A DNA stretch of 40,162 nt from Flavobacterium sp. 9AF (GTDB taxonomy: Bacteria > Bacteroidota > Bacteroidia > Flavobacteriales > Flavobacteriaceae): contig NZ_LR733565.1 of the NCBI RefSeq assembly GCF_902506265.1, positions 1 through 40,162 on the forward strand. The letters run 5' to 3'. This document shows positions 8,441-16,937 of this stretch, in pieces. Position 1 is the first letter of the stretch. Each line of letters begins with the position of its first letter. The notes beneath the pieces were generated by a model. That model worked only from the letters and a program-made list of their open reading frames with translations, made no database searches and was not told the DNA's origin. Made by a program: the position numbers and the translations under genes.

Positions 8441-9622
8441 TTAGTCAGCTAAAAAGGTTGGTGAAGAATCGATGTCTTTATCATCATTGCTAAATAAGCT
8501 AGTTGATTTTCTATCGTTTTTCAAAATATTTTCATTTACAAAAATTCCAGCATCACGTTTTTTACCAATATAATCCAATTGATTTAATATGGAAAACAGC
8601 TCGTCAATTTTTGACATAAAGTTTTTAACTTGTTCAACAGCAGGTTCAATATCATAAGCTTTATATTTTACATTTATTGTATCTGTAAAAAGTCTTTCAT
8701 AATCACCACTTGTAATATCTGTCCATTCTGAAAAGTAATTAAAAAGCATTTCTTTTCCATCTCCAGAAAAATAATCAAAACTATTTTTTACTGAGCGGCT
8801 CAAGCTAATTACATTATCTAAGACTTGATAGGGTCTTAAATTATAATTTATCCACTTGTTAGTTGTAATGTGTAGTTCAACAAATCGTAACGCTTTGTCA
8901 CATACGTCAAAAACCATATTTGCAATGACATTTTCATCTTCGTTGTTGTTTCTAAATTTAATTTTTCGATTTATTTGAATTGCATAAAATTCTAATTGTT
9001 TAAAGAATAAATCATATGTTTCAAACAAGGTAATTAAACTGGGATGGCTATTTAACGTAAGACAAGGAGGAATGTAATTTGTGATAATTTCAGAACCTTC
9101 CCTAGAGGTTTTAAATTTAGCCAAAGGGAATTGTAATGCACCTATGTTGTTGTGATTTACTTCGCTTTCCAAAACTGTATTTAAACTGTATTTTGGAAGG
9201 GCATGTGGAAATCGAGGAGGAACTTCTTCCATATTTTGTTCACCAGAAGGTACTCTACTAAAAGGGTCAATGTTTAAAAGAAGAAAGTAATGATTTCCTT
9301 TAAGATCTAGGTCTTTTAATTCAATTTTTTCGGAATATTCTCCTGTAAAATCAGTTATTTCTATTCTGCCGCCAGCAGGTGTGATTGCTTTTAGTGTTTT
9401 TATATTAACACTTAACTCATTATGAGTGTCTATAGATATAGCGTATTGAAAAGGTCTACTTAAATGAGTTGAAAGTAAACCGTAATTCAATTCGTTTACT
9501 TCTAAATTTCTAGCATCACGAATTAAATCTTCTACATTGTCTTGGAATTCAATGAAATGTTTTTTGTTTATTTTCATTCCATCTATCCAATTAACTGGAA
9601 AGTGTTTTATGTTTTCTGCCAT
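8441..9622 (-). CDS. tssK: T6SS baseplate connector TssK
   Basis: TssK trimers connect the baseplate to the membrane complex. The N-terminal shell domain begins VNWIDGMKINKKHFIEFQDNVEDLIRD, the TssK signature of W-x-x-G-M followed by HF. The 393-aa length fits subtype iii. Middle helices (about 180-300) and a C-terminal head follow. The last 25 residues are Ser/Asp-rich and probably flexible. It lies between tssN and tssO (9 and 11 bases away), the expected grouping, because the Bacteroidota connector must contact the TssN-containing inner-membrane complex. Confidence 0.88.
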   Translation of the reverse strand: MAENIKHFPVNWIDGMKINKKHFIEFQDNVEDLIRDARNLEVNELNYGLLSTHLSRPFQYAISIDTHNELSVNIKTLKAITPAGGRIEITDFTGEYSEKIELKDLDLKGNHYFLLLNIDPFSRVPSGEQNMEEVPPRFPHALPKYSLNTVLESEVNHNNIGALQFPLAKFKTSREGSEIITNYIPPCLTLNSHPSLITLFETYDLFFKQLEFYAIQINRKIKFRNNNEDENVIANMVFDVCDKALRFVELHITTNKWINYNLRPYQVLDNVISLSRSVKNSFDYFSGDGKEMLFNYFSEWTDITSGDYERLFTDTINVKYKAYDIEPAVEQVKNFMSKIDELFSILNQLDYIGKKRDAGIFVNENILKNDRKSTSLFSNDDKDIDSSPTFLAD

Positions 9623-9631
9623 GATTGTTTG

Positions 9632-10495
9632 TTATATGCGTTGACAAATGATGGTTGCACCATCTTTGATATTGTTTGTGTCTATTGCAAGATCTGGATC
9701 TATATATTCAGAGGAACTAAACCACTTTGGTTTAGTATAAAAATACCATCCATAAGGTTGGTTTTTTTCATCTACAAAATGAATTTGACTGTTTGGATTC
9801 TTTTCGTTATAATCATTTATAAAATAATAGAATAGACGGCCAAAATCAATCGCTCTTGGTGCTTTTACTTTAAAATTAATAATTTGATTATCGGTAGCTT
9901 TTTTTTGGAATACTAAATTTAAAATGATAATATTTTTCATTTCCGAAACTTTCGGAGAAGGATATTTATCATTTAAAGGATAAAACCATCTTTTGTGTAA
10001 TTTGACTGGAATAGAAATGGCATATTCAAATAATTTGTAACAAAGTGATGGTAAGAAGAAAAATAGTAAACTACTTAATAGATAGAATGAAAATTCCCCA
10101 TCCAAAAACCATTTAGTTATTACAAATAGGAAGGCAGCTAAAAACAAACTGCACGAAAAAGTAATGGCAATTTCACTGAGGTAGTTTTTTGTGTCAAACT
10201 TTTTAAAAGTATCATGAAATACTTTAAGATGTGCTATTCCTACAAGAGTAAAATAAACTTGATAAGAAATTAATCTCTGATTTAATGAAGTGTCTTTTAA
10301 ATTGTATAAAATAACAGAGAAAATAATAAAAATGAGTACCTGTATAAAAGTATAAATATAAAACTTTTTTCTTAGTTGCTTGAATTTAGGTATTTTACTG
10401 CCTATAAATATGTTGATTACTAAAGCAATTGCAATGAGTAATAAAAGATATATTATTTCAGAACCAAAATTGATGTAATTTAAAAATCTTTTCAT
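9632..10495 (-). CDS. tssN: T6SSiii inner-membrane protein TssN
   Basis: TssN is the polytopic inner-membrane component specific to Bacteroidota T6SS. The 287 residues contain about five transmembrane helices in the first 180 (about 10-32, 45-65, 78-95, 107-128 and 138-160). A soluble cytoplasmic domain follows, with KRWFYPLNDKYPSP leading in and QPYGWYFYTKPKWF near the end. The C-terminal domain ends with a ubiquitin-like DGATIICQRI strand. Its ATG follows the tssG stop without a gap, which argues for translational coupling. No TssM/TssL homologue is present, consistent with subtype iii. Confidence 0.82.
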   Translation of the reverse strand: MKRFLNYINFGSEIIYLLLLIAIALVINIFIGSKIPKFKQLRKKFYIYTFIQVLIFIIFSVILYNLKDTSLNQRLISYQVYFTLVGIAHLKVFHDTFKKFDTKNYLSEIAITFSCSLFLAAFLFVITKWFLDGEFSFYLLSSLLFFFLPSLCYKLFEYAISIPVKLHKRWFYPLNDKYPSPKVSEMKNIIILNLVFQKKATDNQIINFKVKAPRAIDFGRLFYYFINDYNEKNPNSQIHFVDEKNQPYGWYFYTKPKWFSSSEYIDPDLAIDTNNIKDGATIICQRI

Positions 10496-11434
10496 TTATA
10501 ATATTGTTGATATTCCGAGTCTTGATTTATATTCTTGTTCGCCCATAGAAAATGTTTGGTCTTTTTTGTTTAAAATTACCTCAAAAGAGTATTGGACATG
10601 GAAAGGTAAAAATAAATTAAAAAAATTATTTAAAAAAGATTCCATTTCTTGGTTTTGAAAATATTTGCTTAAATCTTTCGATTTTTTTAGCGGACCAATT
10701 GTAAAATTGTATTTTTTAAGAAAAATTCGTTCCGAACTTTCTAAAGTAGTAGTAATTCCCATAATTAGATCATCATTATTACCTACGTTATCGTTTACAT
10801 TTTCAAGTTTTATATAGCTGGTGTCATAAGAAACCTTTTCATTAATTATTTGTTCTAAAATAGAAACCACTTCATTTAGATTTTGGGTTGTGTTATCTTT
10901 TAGTTGCAATAAGGCATAAAACATTTTTACTATTAACTTATCGGGAATATCTTCCTTAAAAACTAAAATTGTTTTTATAATATCTACAACCCCATTTGCA
11001 TTCAAATTAGAAAAAAAAGTATCTTCACTTGCTTCTATTAAATGTCTAAATCGAAACAATTCATTTTCAATTGGATTAAAAAAGTTTCTAGCTTCTTTCT
11101 CTTCCTTTTTTCTTGTTTTAAATTCTTCTACAGGATCAGAATATGAAGTCGAATTCCTATAGTTGTGAGAGATGCTTTCGGGCAAAACATCATAAAAACC
11201 ATCCCTACTAATTTCTATGTTTAGGAGATCGGTGTCAATCAAATCTCTATTAATAGACATCCTATCTTTACTGAATTTTCTATAGAATATTCCATTAGGT
11301 TTGATAACGATATTTAAGTCGTCAACCTTGTTTTTTAATAGGGAATCCAACAGTAATTCGGCTTTCAAATCAAATGATGTAAGCTGTCTTTGTTTTTGCA
11401 AAAAGATATCTTTTTTACTCATTTGTTTTTTCAT
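10496..11434 (-). CDS. tssG: T6SS baseplate subunit TssG
   Basis: TssG partners TssF in the baseplate wedge. The 312-aa protein is highly diverged, as is usual for subtype iii. Supporting points are its length, its location with tssF, tssE and tssK in one operon, the C-terminal barrel-like segment (SERIFLKKYNFTIGPL, then YSFEVILNKKDQTFSMGEQEYKSRLGISTIL), and the absence of any membrane segment or signal peptide. The first 20 bases overlap the end of the upstream lipoprotein gene. The alternative is an unrelated T6SSiii accessory protein, but no other candidate for TssG exists in the operon. Confidence 0.75.
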   Translation of the reverse strand: MKKQMSKKDIFLQKQRQLTSFDLKAELLLDSLLKNKVDDLNIVIKPNGIFYRKFSKDRMSINRDLIDTDLLNIEISRDGFYDVLPESISHNYRNSTSYSDPVEEFKTRKKEEKEARNFFNPIENELFRFRHLIEASEDTFFSNLNANGVVDIIKTILVFKEDIPDKLIVKMFYALLQLKDNTTQNLNEVVSILEQIINEKVSYDTSYIKLENVNDNVGNNDDLIMGITTTLESSERIFLKKYNFTIGPLKKSKDLSKYFQNQEMESFLNNFFNLFLPFHVQYSFEVILNKKDQTFSMGEQEYKSRLGISTIL

Positions 11435-11996
11435 TTTTTAATCTTCCAGACACAACATAGAATTTTTTCCAATACTCACTTTTTAAATCTGAAATAGAAG
11501 CTCCGCCAGATAAATTAGCATTGAAAAATTTATTGTTTTTTAAATAGATACCTACGTGGCTTATAATTCTTTCTTCAGTTATCCTAAAAAAAACCAAATC
11601 TCCTTCTTTTAAATTTTTAGTTAATTTGAAAAGATGAAAACGTTTATCTAACCCCATTTCTTCTGCTGTTCTAGGAAGCTCACAATTATATACTTCTTTG
11701 AATAAACGTTGCATTAATGCAGAACAATCAATGCCTTGCTTGGTTTCTCCTCCATAAACATATTTAGTACCTTCCCACTCTTTTATGAATTTATAAAGTT
11801 TACCGTTTATAATTTCATCTTGACTTACTTCAAGTTTTTTTGAAAAGTACTTTTTGTCTTCTTCAGAAAGAGGATCATAGGTTACATAATTGGCTTTTTC
11901 TTCGTAAGTATTTTCATTATAATAAGTAGTCGTGCTTTTTTTTGATCCACAATTAATAAATAATAATGAAAGAAAAAGTAAAGCTATATTCTTCAT
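11415..11996 (-). CDS. NlpC/P60 peptidoglycan-hydrolase lipoprotein, first gene of the T6SS operon
   Basis: This 193-aa lipoprotein has a lipobox ending at Cys16 (LLFINC) followed by GSKKS, without the acidic surface-export motif, so it should face the periplasm. Residues 60-185 form an NlpC/P60 domain with catalytic Cys91 in GIDCSALMQ, His147 in ISHVGIYL, and Asn161 as the likely third residue. Such enzymes cut peptide stems of peptidoglycan. It leads the operon and overlaps tssG by 20 bases, so it is very likely co-expressed with the machine and may open the cell wall for the trans-envelope complex. It might fill the TssQ lipoprotein position or be a separate accessory. A secreted effector is less likely because of the lipid anchor. 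Confidence 0.82.
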   Translation of the reverse strand: MKNIALLFLSLLFINCGSKKSTTTYYNENTYEEKANYVTYDPLSEEDKKYFSKKLEVSQDEIINGKLYKFIKEWEGTKYVYGGETKQGIDCSALMQRLFKEVYNCELPRTAEEMGLDKRFHLFKLTKNLKEGDLVFFRITEERIISHVGIYLKNNKFFNANLSGGASISDLKSEYWKKFYVVSGRLKNEKTNE

Positions 11997-12033
11997 TGTT
12001 TGTTTGTTATTTGTTTGTCCTTGAAACTAACTA

Positions 12034-12064
12034 CAATAGTATGGGTTTTTATTAAAAAAAACAA
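12034..12064 (-). promoter_or_regulatory. Predicted promoter of the T6SS operon
   Basis: On the minus strand a TTG (12064-12062) is followed after 20 bases by TACTATTG (12041-12034), one mismatch from TAnnTTTG. The start would be near 12028, giving a leader of about 30 bases before the lipoprotein gene. It is the only plausible minus-strand pair in the divergent gap. Confidence 0.45.
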
Positions 12065-12149
12065 GTGTTTTGTGTATAAAAATGGTTGTTAAAAATTATT
12101 TTTTTTAAAATGTAATTCATTATCCTTACATCATAAAATCAGTGTAATA

Positions 12150-12184
12150 TTGTGTTTTTTTATAAAAGAAAATTCCTATTTTTG
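12150..12184 (+). promoter_or_regulatory. Predicted promoter of the PKD-domain gene
   Basis: TATTTTTG at 12177-12184 matches TAnnTTTG exactly. A TTG at 12150-12152 lies 24 bases upstream, slightly long for the spacer. The predicted leader is about 50 bases. Confidence 0.45.
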
Positions 12185-12240
12185 ATGAAATTTACATTTA
12201 GTCTTTAAATACTACTTCATTTAAAAGTAACTTTAATAAT

Positions 12241-13245
12241 ATGTTTGTTTTAAATTTTTTTAAAAAATATTTTGATGCAAAAGTATCCCTGACTTTTTTG
12301 TTGGTTACTTTAATTGCTGGTTTTATTATTTTATACAAATTAAATAATGAAGTAGTTTGCAATTCTAAAGAATTTAAAATTGATGCACCTTCTCTAACTG
12401 TTGGAGAATTTATTATTTTTTCTGATGACACTAAAGATGCGCATTCTTGGAGATGGTATTTTGGAGATGATTCTCAAATTGCCTTTCGTTCAAAAGTAGC
12501 CCATTCTTTTGATAAAGAGGGTAGCTATTTAGTAAAATTGGTTATTAATAATGAATGTACTATTCAACAAGTGGTAACTATTGCCCCAAGAAAGTCTTCA
12601 GTAGACGAATCTCTTATACCTAAAATTATTGTTCCTACCTATATTGTGGAAGGTGAAGCTGTTGTGTTTGAAGATTTTACCAAATCAGCTGAATCATGGG
12701 AGTGGAGATTTGGTGAAAATTTAGATAATAAAGTAGATTCTTTTGATAAAATATGTACTTATACTTTTACAAGCCCAGGCAGAAAAATGATTTCTTTAGT
12801 CGTAAATAATGACTATACCAATGTAGGAACGAAGATAGTATTTGTAATGCCTAAAAAAGAAGAGAAAGTCACTAAAGCTGAAAAGAAAAGAAATGTAGTG
12901 CCTTTAAATCCTTTTTTAAATGTGCCTGATGCACCTCCAGAAGAACAAAATGTAGTAAAAGTTGAAAAAGGACCTGAAATAGGAGGGTCAGATGCTAATA
13001 GAATTGAAGATGTTTTCAGTTTAGTGACAGATGGGAAAATTTCATATGATGATTTTATAAAATATTTTTGTAAGTATAATTTGCCTACTGTAGTATTTAA
13101 AGATCAAAAAGTAGCTACAATAAAAGAGTTTTATTACCAAGTTAAAAAAGAAAAAATAAAAATTAAAAATATCTCTATTCAAAAAGGAAAAGATGATTGT
13201 ATCGAGATTATTTTAATTGATAAAAAGCATAAGTCTGTATTTTAA
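12241..13245 (+). CDS. PKD-domain inner-membrane protein, candidate T6SSiii TssP
   Basis: The 334-aa protein has a short basic N-terminus and one transmembrane helix (about 15-34), so the rest is periplasmic. Two PKD-like beta-sandwich domains follow. The first (about 45-120) contains SWRWYFGDD and HSFDKEGSYLVKLVI; the second (about 130-210) contains SWEWRFGEN and YTFTSPGRKMISLVV. A Lys/Pro-rich linker (210-245) leads to a small C-terminal alpha/beta domain (about 250-330). It is divergent from the tss operon across a 244-base shared regulatory region. Bitopic topology and location fit TssP, the periplasmic partner of TssO/TssR, but I assign the symbol only as a hypothesis. A general PKD adhesin is unlikely because there is no T9SS signal. 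Confidence 0.6.
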   Translation: MFVLNFFKKYFDAKVSLTFLLVTLIAGFIILYKLNNEVVCNSKEFKIDAPSLTVGEFIIFSDDTKDAHSWRWYFGDDSQIAFRSKVAHSFDKEGSYLVKLVINNECTIQQVVTIAPRKSSVDESLIPKIIVPTYIVEGEAVVFEDFTKSAESWEWRFGENLDNKVDSFDKICTYTFTSPGRKMISLVVNNDYTNVGTKIVFVMPKKEEKVTKAEKKRNVVPLNPFLNVPDAPPEEQNVVKVEKGPEIGGSDANRIEDVFSLVTDGKISYDDFIKYFCKYNLPTVVFKDQKVATIKEFYYQVKKEKIKIKNISIQKGKDDCIEIILIDKKHKSVF

Positions 13246-13323
13246 TTGTTTTACGAAAAGGTTATCGTTAATATTAAAATGGTATTAATTGTTCATGGCC
13301 TAATAATTAATTTATTTTTTTTC

Positions 13324-13331
13324 TATTTTTG
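13324..13331 (+). promoter_or_regulatory. -7 element upstream of pdhB
   Basis: TATTTTTG matches TAnnTTTG. It lies 68 bases before the pdhB start, and the surrounding T-rich tract lacks a clear TTG at the right distance. Confidence 0.35.
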
Positions 13332-13399
13332 CGTTTCAATAATAATTACAATAGATAAAATACCTTATTTGAGGATATTTTTAATTTAATAAAAATAAA

Positions 13400-14377
13400 A
13401 TGAAGACAATTCAATTTAGAGAAGCTATTTGTGAAGCTATGAGTGAAGAAATGCGTCACGATGAATCTATTTATTTAATAGGTGAAGAAGTAGCGGAATA
13501 TAATGGTGCATATAAAGCTTCAAAAGGAATGCTAGACGAGTTTGGACCAAAAAGAGTAATTGATGCTCCAATTGCTGAGTTAGGTTTCGCTGGAATAGCA
13601 GTGGGCTCAGCAATGAACGGGAATCGACCAATTGTAGAATTTATGACATTTAACTTTTCATTAGTTGGTATTGATCAAATCATCAATAATGCTGCTAAAA
13701 TGAGACAAATGTCTGGAGGTCAATTTAATATTCCTATTGTTTTTAGAGGGCCAACAGCTTCTGCAGGTCAATTAGCTGCAACACATTCACAAGCTTTTGA
13801 AAATTGGTATGCTAATTGCCCCGGACTAAAAGTAGTTGTTCCTTCTAATGTTTATGATGCAAAAGGATTATTAAAGTCTGCTATTAGAGATAATGACCCA
13901 GTTATTTTTATGGAGTCTGAACAAATGTATGGTGATAAAGGGGAAGTGCCTGAAGGTGAATATACTTTGCCATTAGGTGTAGCTGATATCAAACGAGAAG
14001 GTAAAGATGTAACCATAGTATCTTTTGGTAAAATTTTGAAAGAAGCTTTTATCGCTGCGGATGCTTTAGAAAAAGAAGGAATTTCATGTGAAATTATCGA
14101 TTTAAGAACAGTTCGCCCTTTAGATTATGATACCATTTTAAACTCAGTTAAAAAAACAAACCGATTAGTAATTTTAGAAGAAGCTTGGCCATTTGGTAGT
14201 GTGGCTTCAGAAATTACTTATATGGTTCAAGAAAAAGCATTTGATTATTTAGATGCGCCAATTCAAAGAATTACCACTGCAGATACTCCAGCTCCTTATT
14301 CACCAGCTTTATTAAAAGAATGGTTACCAAATGCAGAGGATCTAATCAAAGCGGTGAAAAAAGTTGCTTACAAGTAA
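13400..14377 (+). CDS. pdhB: Pyruvate dehydrogenase E1 component, beta subunit
   Basis: This is the beta subunit of the alpha2beta2 thiamine-diphosphate E1 enzyme, which decarboxylates pyruvate and passes acetyl to lipoyl-E2. The pyrimidine-binding domain contains the E1-beta signatures IGEEVAEYNGAYKASKGM and DAPIAELGFAGIAVGSAM (the Glu activates ThDP), then MRQMSGGQFNIPIVFRGP and SQAFENWYANCPGLKVVVPS. The transketolase C-terminal domain (about 200-320) includes IDLRTVRPLDYDTI and EEAWPFGSVASEI. Its 325 aa are full length. The alpha subunit is not adjacent, the usual arrangement in Flavobacteriia where pdhA sits with E2. A 2-oxoisovalerate dehydrogenase beta subunit is the main alternative; the single-gene layout and motif details favour pyruvate. 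Confidence 0.9.
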   Translation: MKTIQFREAICEAMSEEMRHDESIYLIGEEVAEYNGAYKASKGMLDEFGPKRVIDAPIAELGFAGIAVGSAMNGNRPIVEFMTFNFSLVGIDQIINNAAKMRQMSGGQFNIPIVFRGPTASAGQLAATHSQAFENWYANCPGLKVVVPSNVYDAKGLLKSAIRDNDPVIFMESEQMYGDKGEVPEGEYTLPLGVADIKREGKDVTIVSFGKILKEAFIAADALEKEGISCEIIDLRTVRPLDYDTILNSVKKTNRLVILEEAWPFGSVASEITYMVQEKAFDYLDAPIQRITTADTPAPYSPALLKEWLPNAEDLIKAVKKVAYK

Positions 14378-14397
14378 ATAAAAACTTATTATATTTG
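14364..14397 (+). promoter_or_regulatory. Promoter for the DUF5686 gene inside the pdhB 3' end
   Basis: TTG at 14364-14366, in the last codons of pdhB, is followed after 23 bases by TATATTTG (14390-14397), an exact TAnnTTTG. Transcription would begin around 14403, inside the pdhB terminator hairpin. Confidence 0.55.
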
Positions 14398-14432
14398 AAA
14401 CTTCATCAAGAAATTGATGAAGTTTTCTTTTT
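14398..14432 (+). terminator. Rho-independent terminator of pdhB
   Basis: AAACTTCATCAA (14398-14409) pairs perfectly with TTGATGAAGTTT (14414-14425) around a GAAA loop, and a T-rich tract follows. It lies 20 bases after the pdhB stop. Confidence 0.8.
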
Positions 14433-14443
14433 GAATTAAAAAT

Positions 14444-16933
14444 ATGGACATGCTAAAAAAAATTTTTTGGGTACTTTTCTTCTGTACATTTTGGAGTTTC
14501 TCACAAACGAAAGTAGGTGGAAAAGTTGTTGATGAATTTGGTGAACCCATTCCATTTGCAAATGTCATTTTTAAAAATTCAAAAGAAGGAGTTATCACAG
14601 ATGAAAATGGGAACTTTTATTTTGAATCTAAACAAAATTACTCCGCACTTGAAGTATCTTTTATAGGATTTGAGAAAAAAGAAGTTGCATTAAAATCAGG
14701 ATTAAATACAGGTTTAAAAATTGTACTTAAAGAAGGAACTCAATTAAAAGAAATAGTTGTTTATTCTGGTAAAACCTCAAAAAAAGACAATCCAGCTCTA
14801 GATATTCTTAGAAAAATTTGGGAAAGAAGAAGAAAGAATGGACTTAAAATGTTCAAACAATACGAATATGAAAAGTATGAAAAAGTAGAATTTGATTTAA
14901 ATACTATTGATTCCGCTTTTATGAATAGTAAAATGTTTAAAGGAATGGAATTTGTCTTCAAACAAATAGATACTTCCCATATCTCAGGTAAAACATTTCT
15001 GCCTATTTTTATTAATGAAACTTTGAGTAAGGTATATGGAGACAATGAATCTAAAAAGTTTAAAGAAATTATAGAAGCGAATAAAAATTCAGGTTTTAGT
15101 TCAGGAGATGGAGTGAATACCTTTATTAAAGACTTGTATGCCGATTACGATATTTATGACAATTATCTCAAGTTTTTTGATAAAGATTTTGTTAGTCCAT
15201 TGTCTCGAACAGGAATTAATGTGTATAACTATGTTTTAAATGATAGTACATTTATAGATAATAAGTGGTGCTATAATATTGTGTATTATCCAAGACGAAA
15301 AAATGAATTGACCTTTAAAGGAGATTTTTGGGTTAACGATACGACTTTTGCAATAAAGAAAATCAACCTAGAAGCAAGTAAGAGTGCTAATATTAACTGG
15401 GTTAAAGAAATTTATATTGAACAAGAATATGATGTCTTAAACGATTCTGTTTTTTTGTTGAAAAGAGACTACATGATGTCTGATTTTAGTTTTTCTAAAA
15501 AGGAAGAATCCAAAGGAGTGTACGGTAAAAGAACAACTTTAGCTAGAAATCATCAATTTGATAATAAAAAAGAAGACAAGTTCTACAAAGAAGAAGTGAA
15601 TTTCTATGATAATAAAGTGTTTAATAGATCTCAAGAATATTGGGAAGCCAATCGTTTTGAAGAACTCAATAAAAATGAAGCTGGAATCTATAAAATGTTA
15701 GATACTTTAAAAGAAGTACCTCGATTTAAAAGAATTTATAATTTGGCCTCTATTTTAGGAAGTGGTTATATTGAAATTCCGAAATGGAAAATGGATTTTG
15801 GTCCCATTTTTTCTACTTTTGGGTATAATGATGTGGAAGGACAACGTATTAGAGCAGGTGGACGAACTTATTTTGGTAGTAATGATATTTGGCGTTTACA
15901 AGGTTATTTGGCCTACGGATTTAAAGACGACAAAGTAAAATATGGTATCTCAGGAAAATGGATGATAGATAAGAAAAATCGTATTATTTTATCGGCTGGA
16001 AATAGAAGAGACGTAGAGCAAATTGGAGTCAGTCTAACGACTTCCAATGATGTGTTGGGAAGAAGTTTTGCCTCATCATCCTTATTTTCTAGTGGAATTA
16101 ACAATAAATTGACTTCTGTTAATCTAACTACTTTTGGTTTTGAAATTGAACCTGTAAAAAACCTTACCTTTCAAACCAATTTTTCATATAGGACATTAGA
16201 ATCTGCCTCAAACGAATTTAGTTTAGATTATTATACAAATGCTTCTAGAACCACTACAGAAAGTAAGGTCAAACAATCAGAAATTAACTGGGTTGCAGAA
16301 TATACACCAAACAAAAGAACAGTAGGCTATGGAGTGGAAAGATTAGAAGTGGATAATAATTATGCACGAGTGTTTTTAAGTTATAGCCAAGGATTTAAAG
16401 GGGTAATGAATAGCGATTTTGATTATCAAAAAATTCAATTCTATTATCGTCAACCTGTTTTAATTGGAGGTTTCGGTAGATTGTTTACAACTTTAGAATT
16501 AGGAAAAACTTATGGTCAAATTCCATTGGGGTTAATGGGAGTTATACCTGGAAACCAATCCTATTTTATTATCGATAACACCTATAATCTTTTAGATTAC
16601 TACGATTTTGTAGCAGATGAATATGCCTCTTTGCATTTTGAACATCATTTTAATGGTAGATTGTTTTCAAGAGTACCTTTACTAAGAAAATTAAATTGGA
16701 GAGAAATTGTGGGAATTAAAGGTGTTTATGGTACCGTTTCAGAAGAAAACCAACTCATAAATGCCTCAGGTTTAATTTATAGAGCTCCTGAAGATGTATA
16801 TTGGGAATACAACGCTGGAATTGGGAATATATTTAAAGTATTGCGAATTGATTTTGCTTGGAGAGGAAGTTATTTAACCATTCCTGATGCGAATAAATTC
16901 ACTGTAAAAGCTTCTTTCGGATTTTATTTTTAA
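14444..16933 (+). CDS. DUF5686 family outer-membrane protein with CarboxypepD_reg-like domain
   Basis: An N-terminal signal peptide (about 1-21, ending WSFSQ) is followed by a carboxypeptidase-regulatory-like beta-sandwich (about 22-105; GKVVDEFGEPIPFANVIFKNSKEGVITDENGNF). This domain is common at the N-terminus of Bacteroidota outer-membrane proteins. The remaining ~700 residues match the DUF5686 layout: a periplasmic/linker region with DIYDNYLKFFDKDFVSPLS and NELTFKGDFWVNDTTFAIKKI, then a beta-barrel of aromatic-rich alternating strands ending in KASFGFYF. The terminal Phe is typical of barrels. Length (829 aa) is normal. The function of DUF5686 proteins is not established. The first ATG (14444) and the second (14450) would give almost the same signal peptide. 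Confidence 0.85.
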   Translation: MDMLKKIFWVLFFCTFWSFSQTKVGGKVVDEFGEPIPFANVIFKNSKEGVITDENGNFYFESKQNYSALEVSFIGFEKKEVALKSGLNTGLKIVLKEGTQLKEIVVYSGKTSKKDNPALDILRKIWERRRKNGLKMFKQYEYEKYEKVEFDLNTIDSAFMNSKMFKGMEFVFKQIDTSHISGKTFLPIFINETLSKVYGDNESKKFKEIIEANKNSGFSSGDGVNTFIKDLYADYDIYDNYLKFFDKDFVSPLSRTGINVYNYVLNDSTFIDNKWCYNIVYYPRRKNELTFKGDFWVNDTTFAIKKINLEASKSANINWVKEIYIEQEYDVLNDSVFLLKRDYMMSDFSFSKKEESKGVYGKRTTLARNHQFDNKKEDKFYKEEVNFYDNKVFNRSQEYWEANRFEELNKNEAGIYKMLDTLKEVPRFKRIYNLASILGSGYIEIPKWKMDFGPIFSTFGYNDVEGQRIRAGGRTYFGSNDIWRLQGYLAYGFKDDKVKYGISGKWMIDKKNRIILSAGNRRDVEQIGVSLTTSNDVLGRSFASSSLFSSGINNKLTSVNLTTFGFEIEPVKNLTFQTNFSYRTLESASNEFSLDYYTNASRTTTESKVKQSEINWVAEYTPNKRTVGYGVERLEVDNNYARVFLSYSQGFKGVMNSDFDYQKIQFYYRQPVLIGGFGRLFTTLELGKTYGQIPLGLMGVIPGNQSYFIIDNTYNLLDYYDFVADEYASLHFEHHFNGRLFSRVPLLRKLNWREIVGIKGVYGTVSEENQLINASGLIYRAPEDVYWEYNAGIGNIFKVLRIDFAWRGSYLTIPDANKFTVKASFGFYF

Positions 16934-16937
16934 TCCT

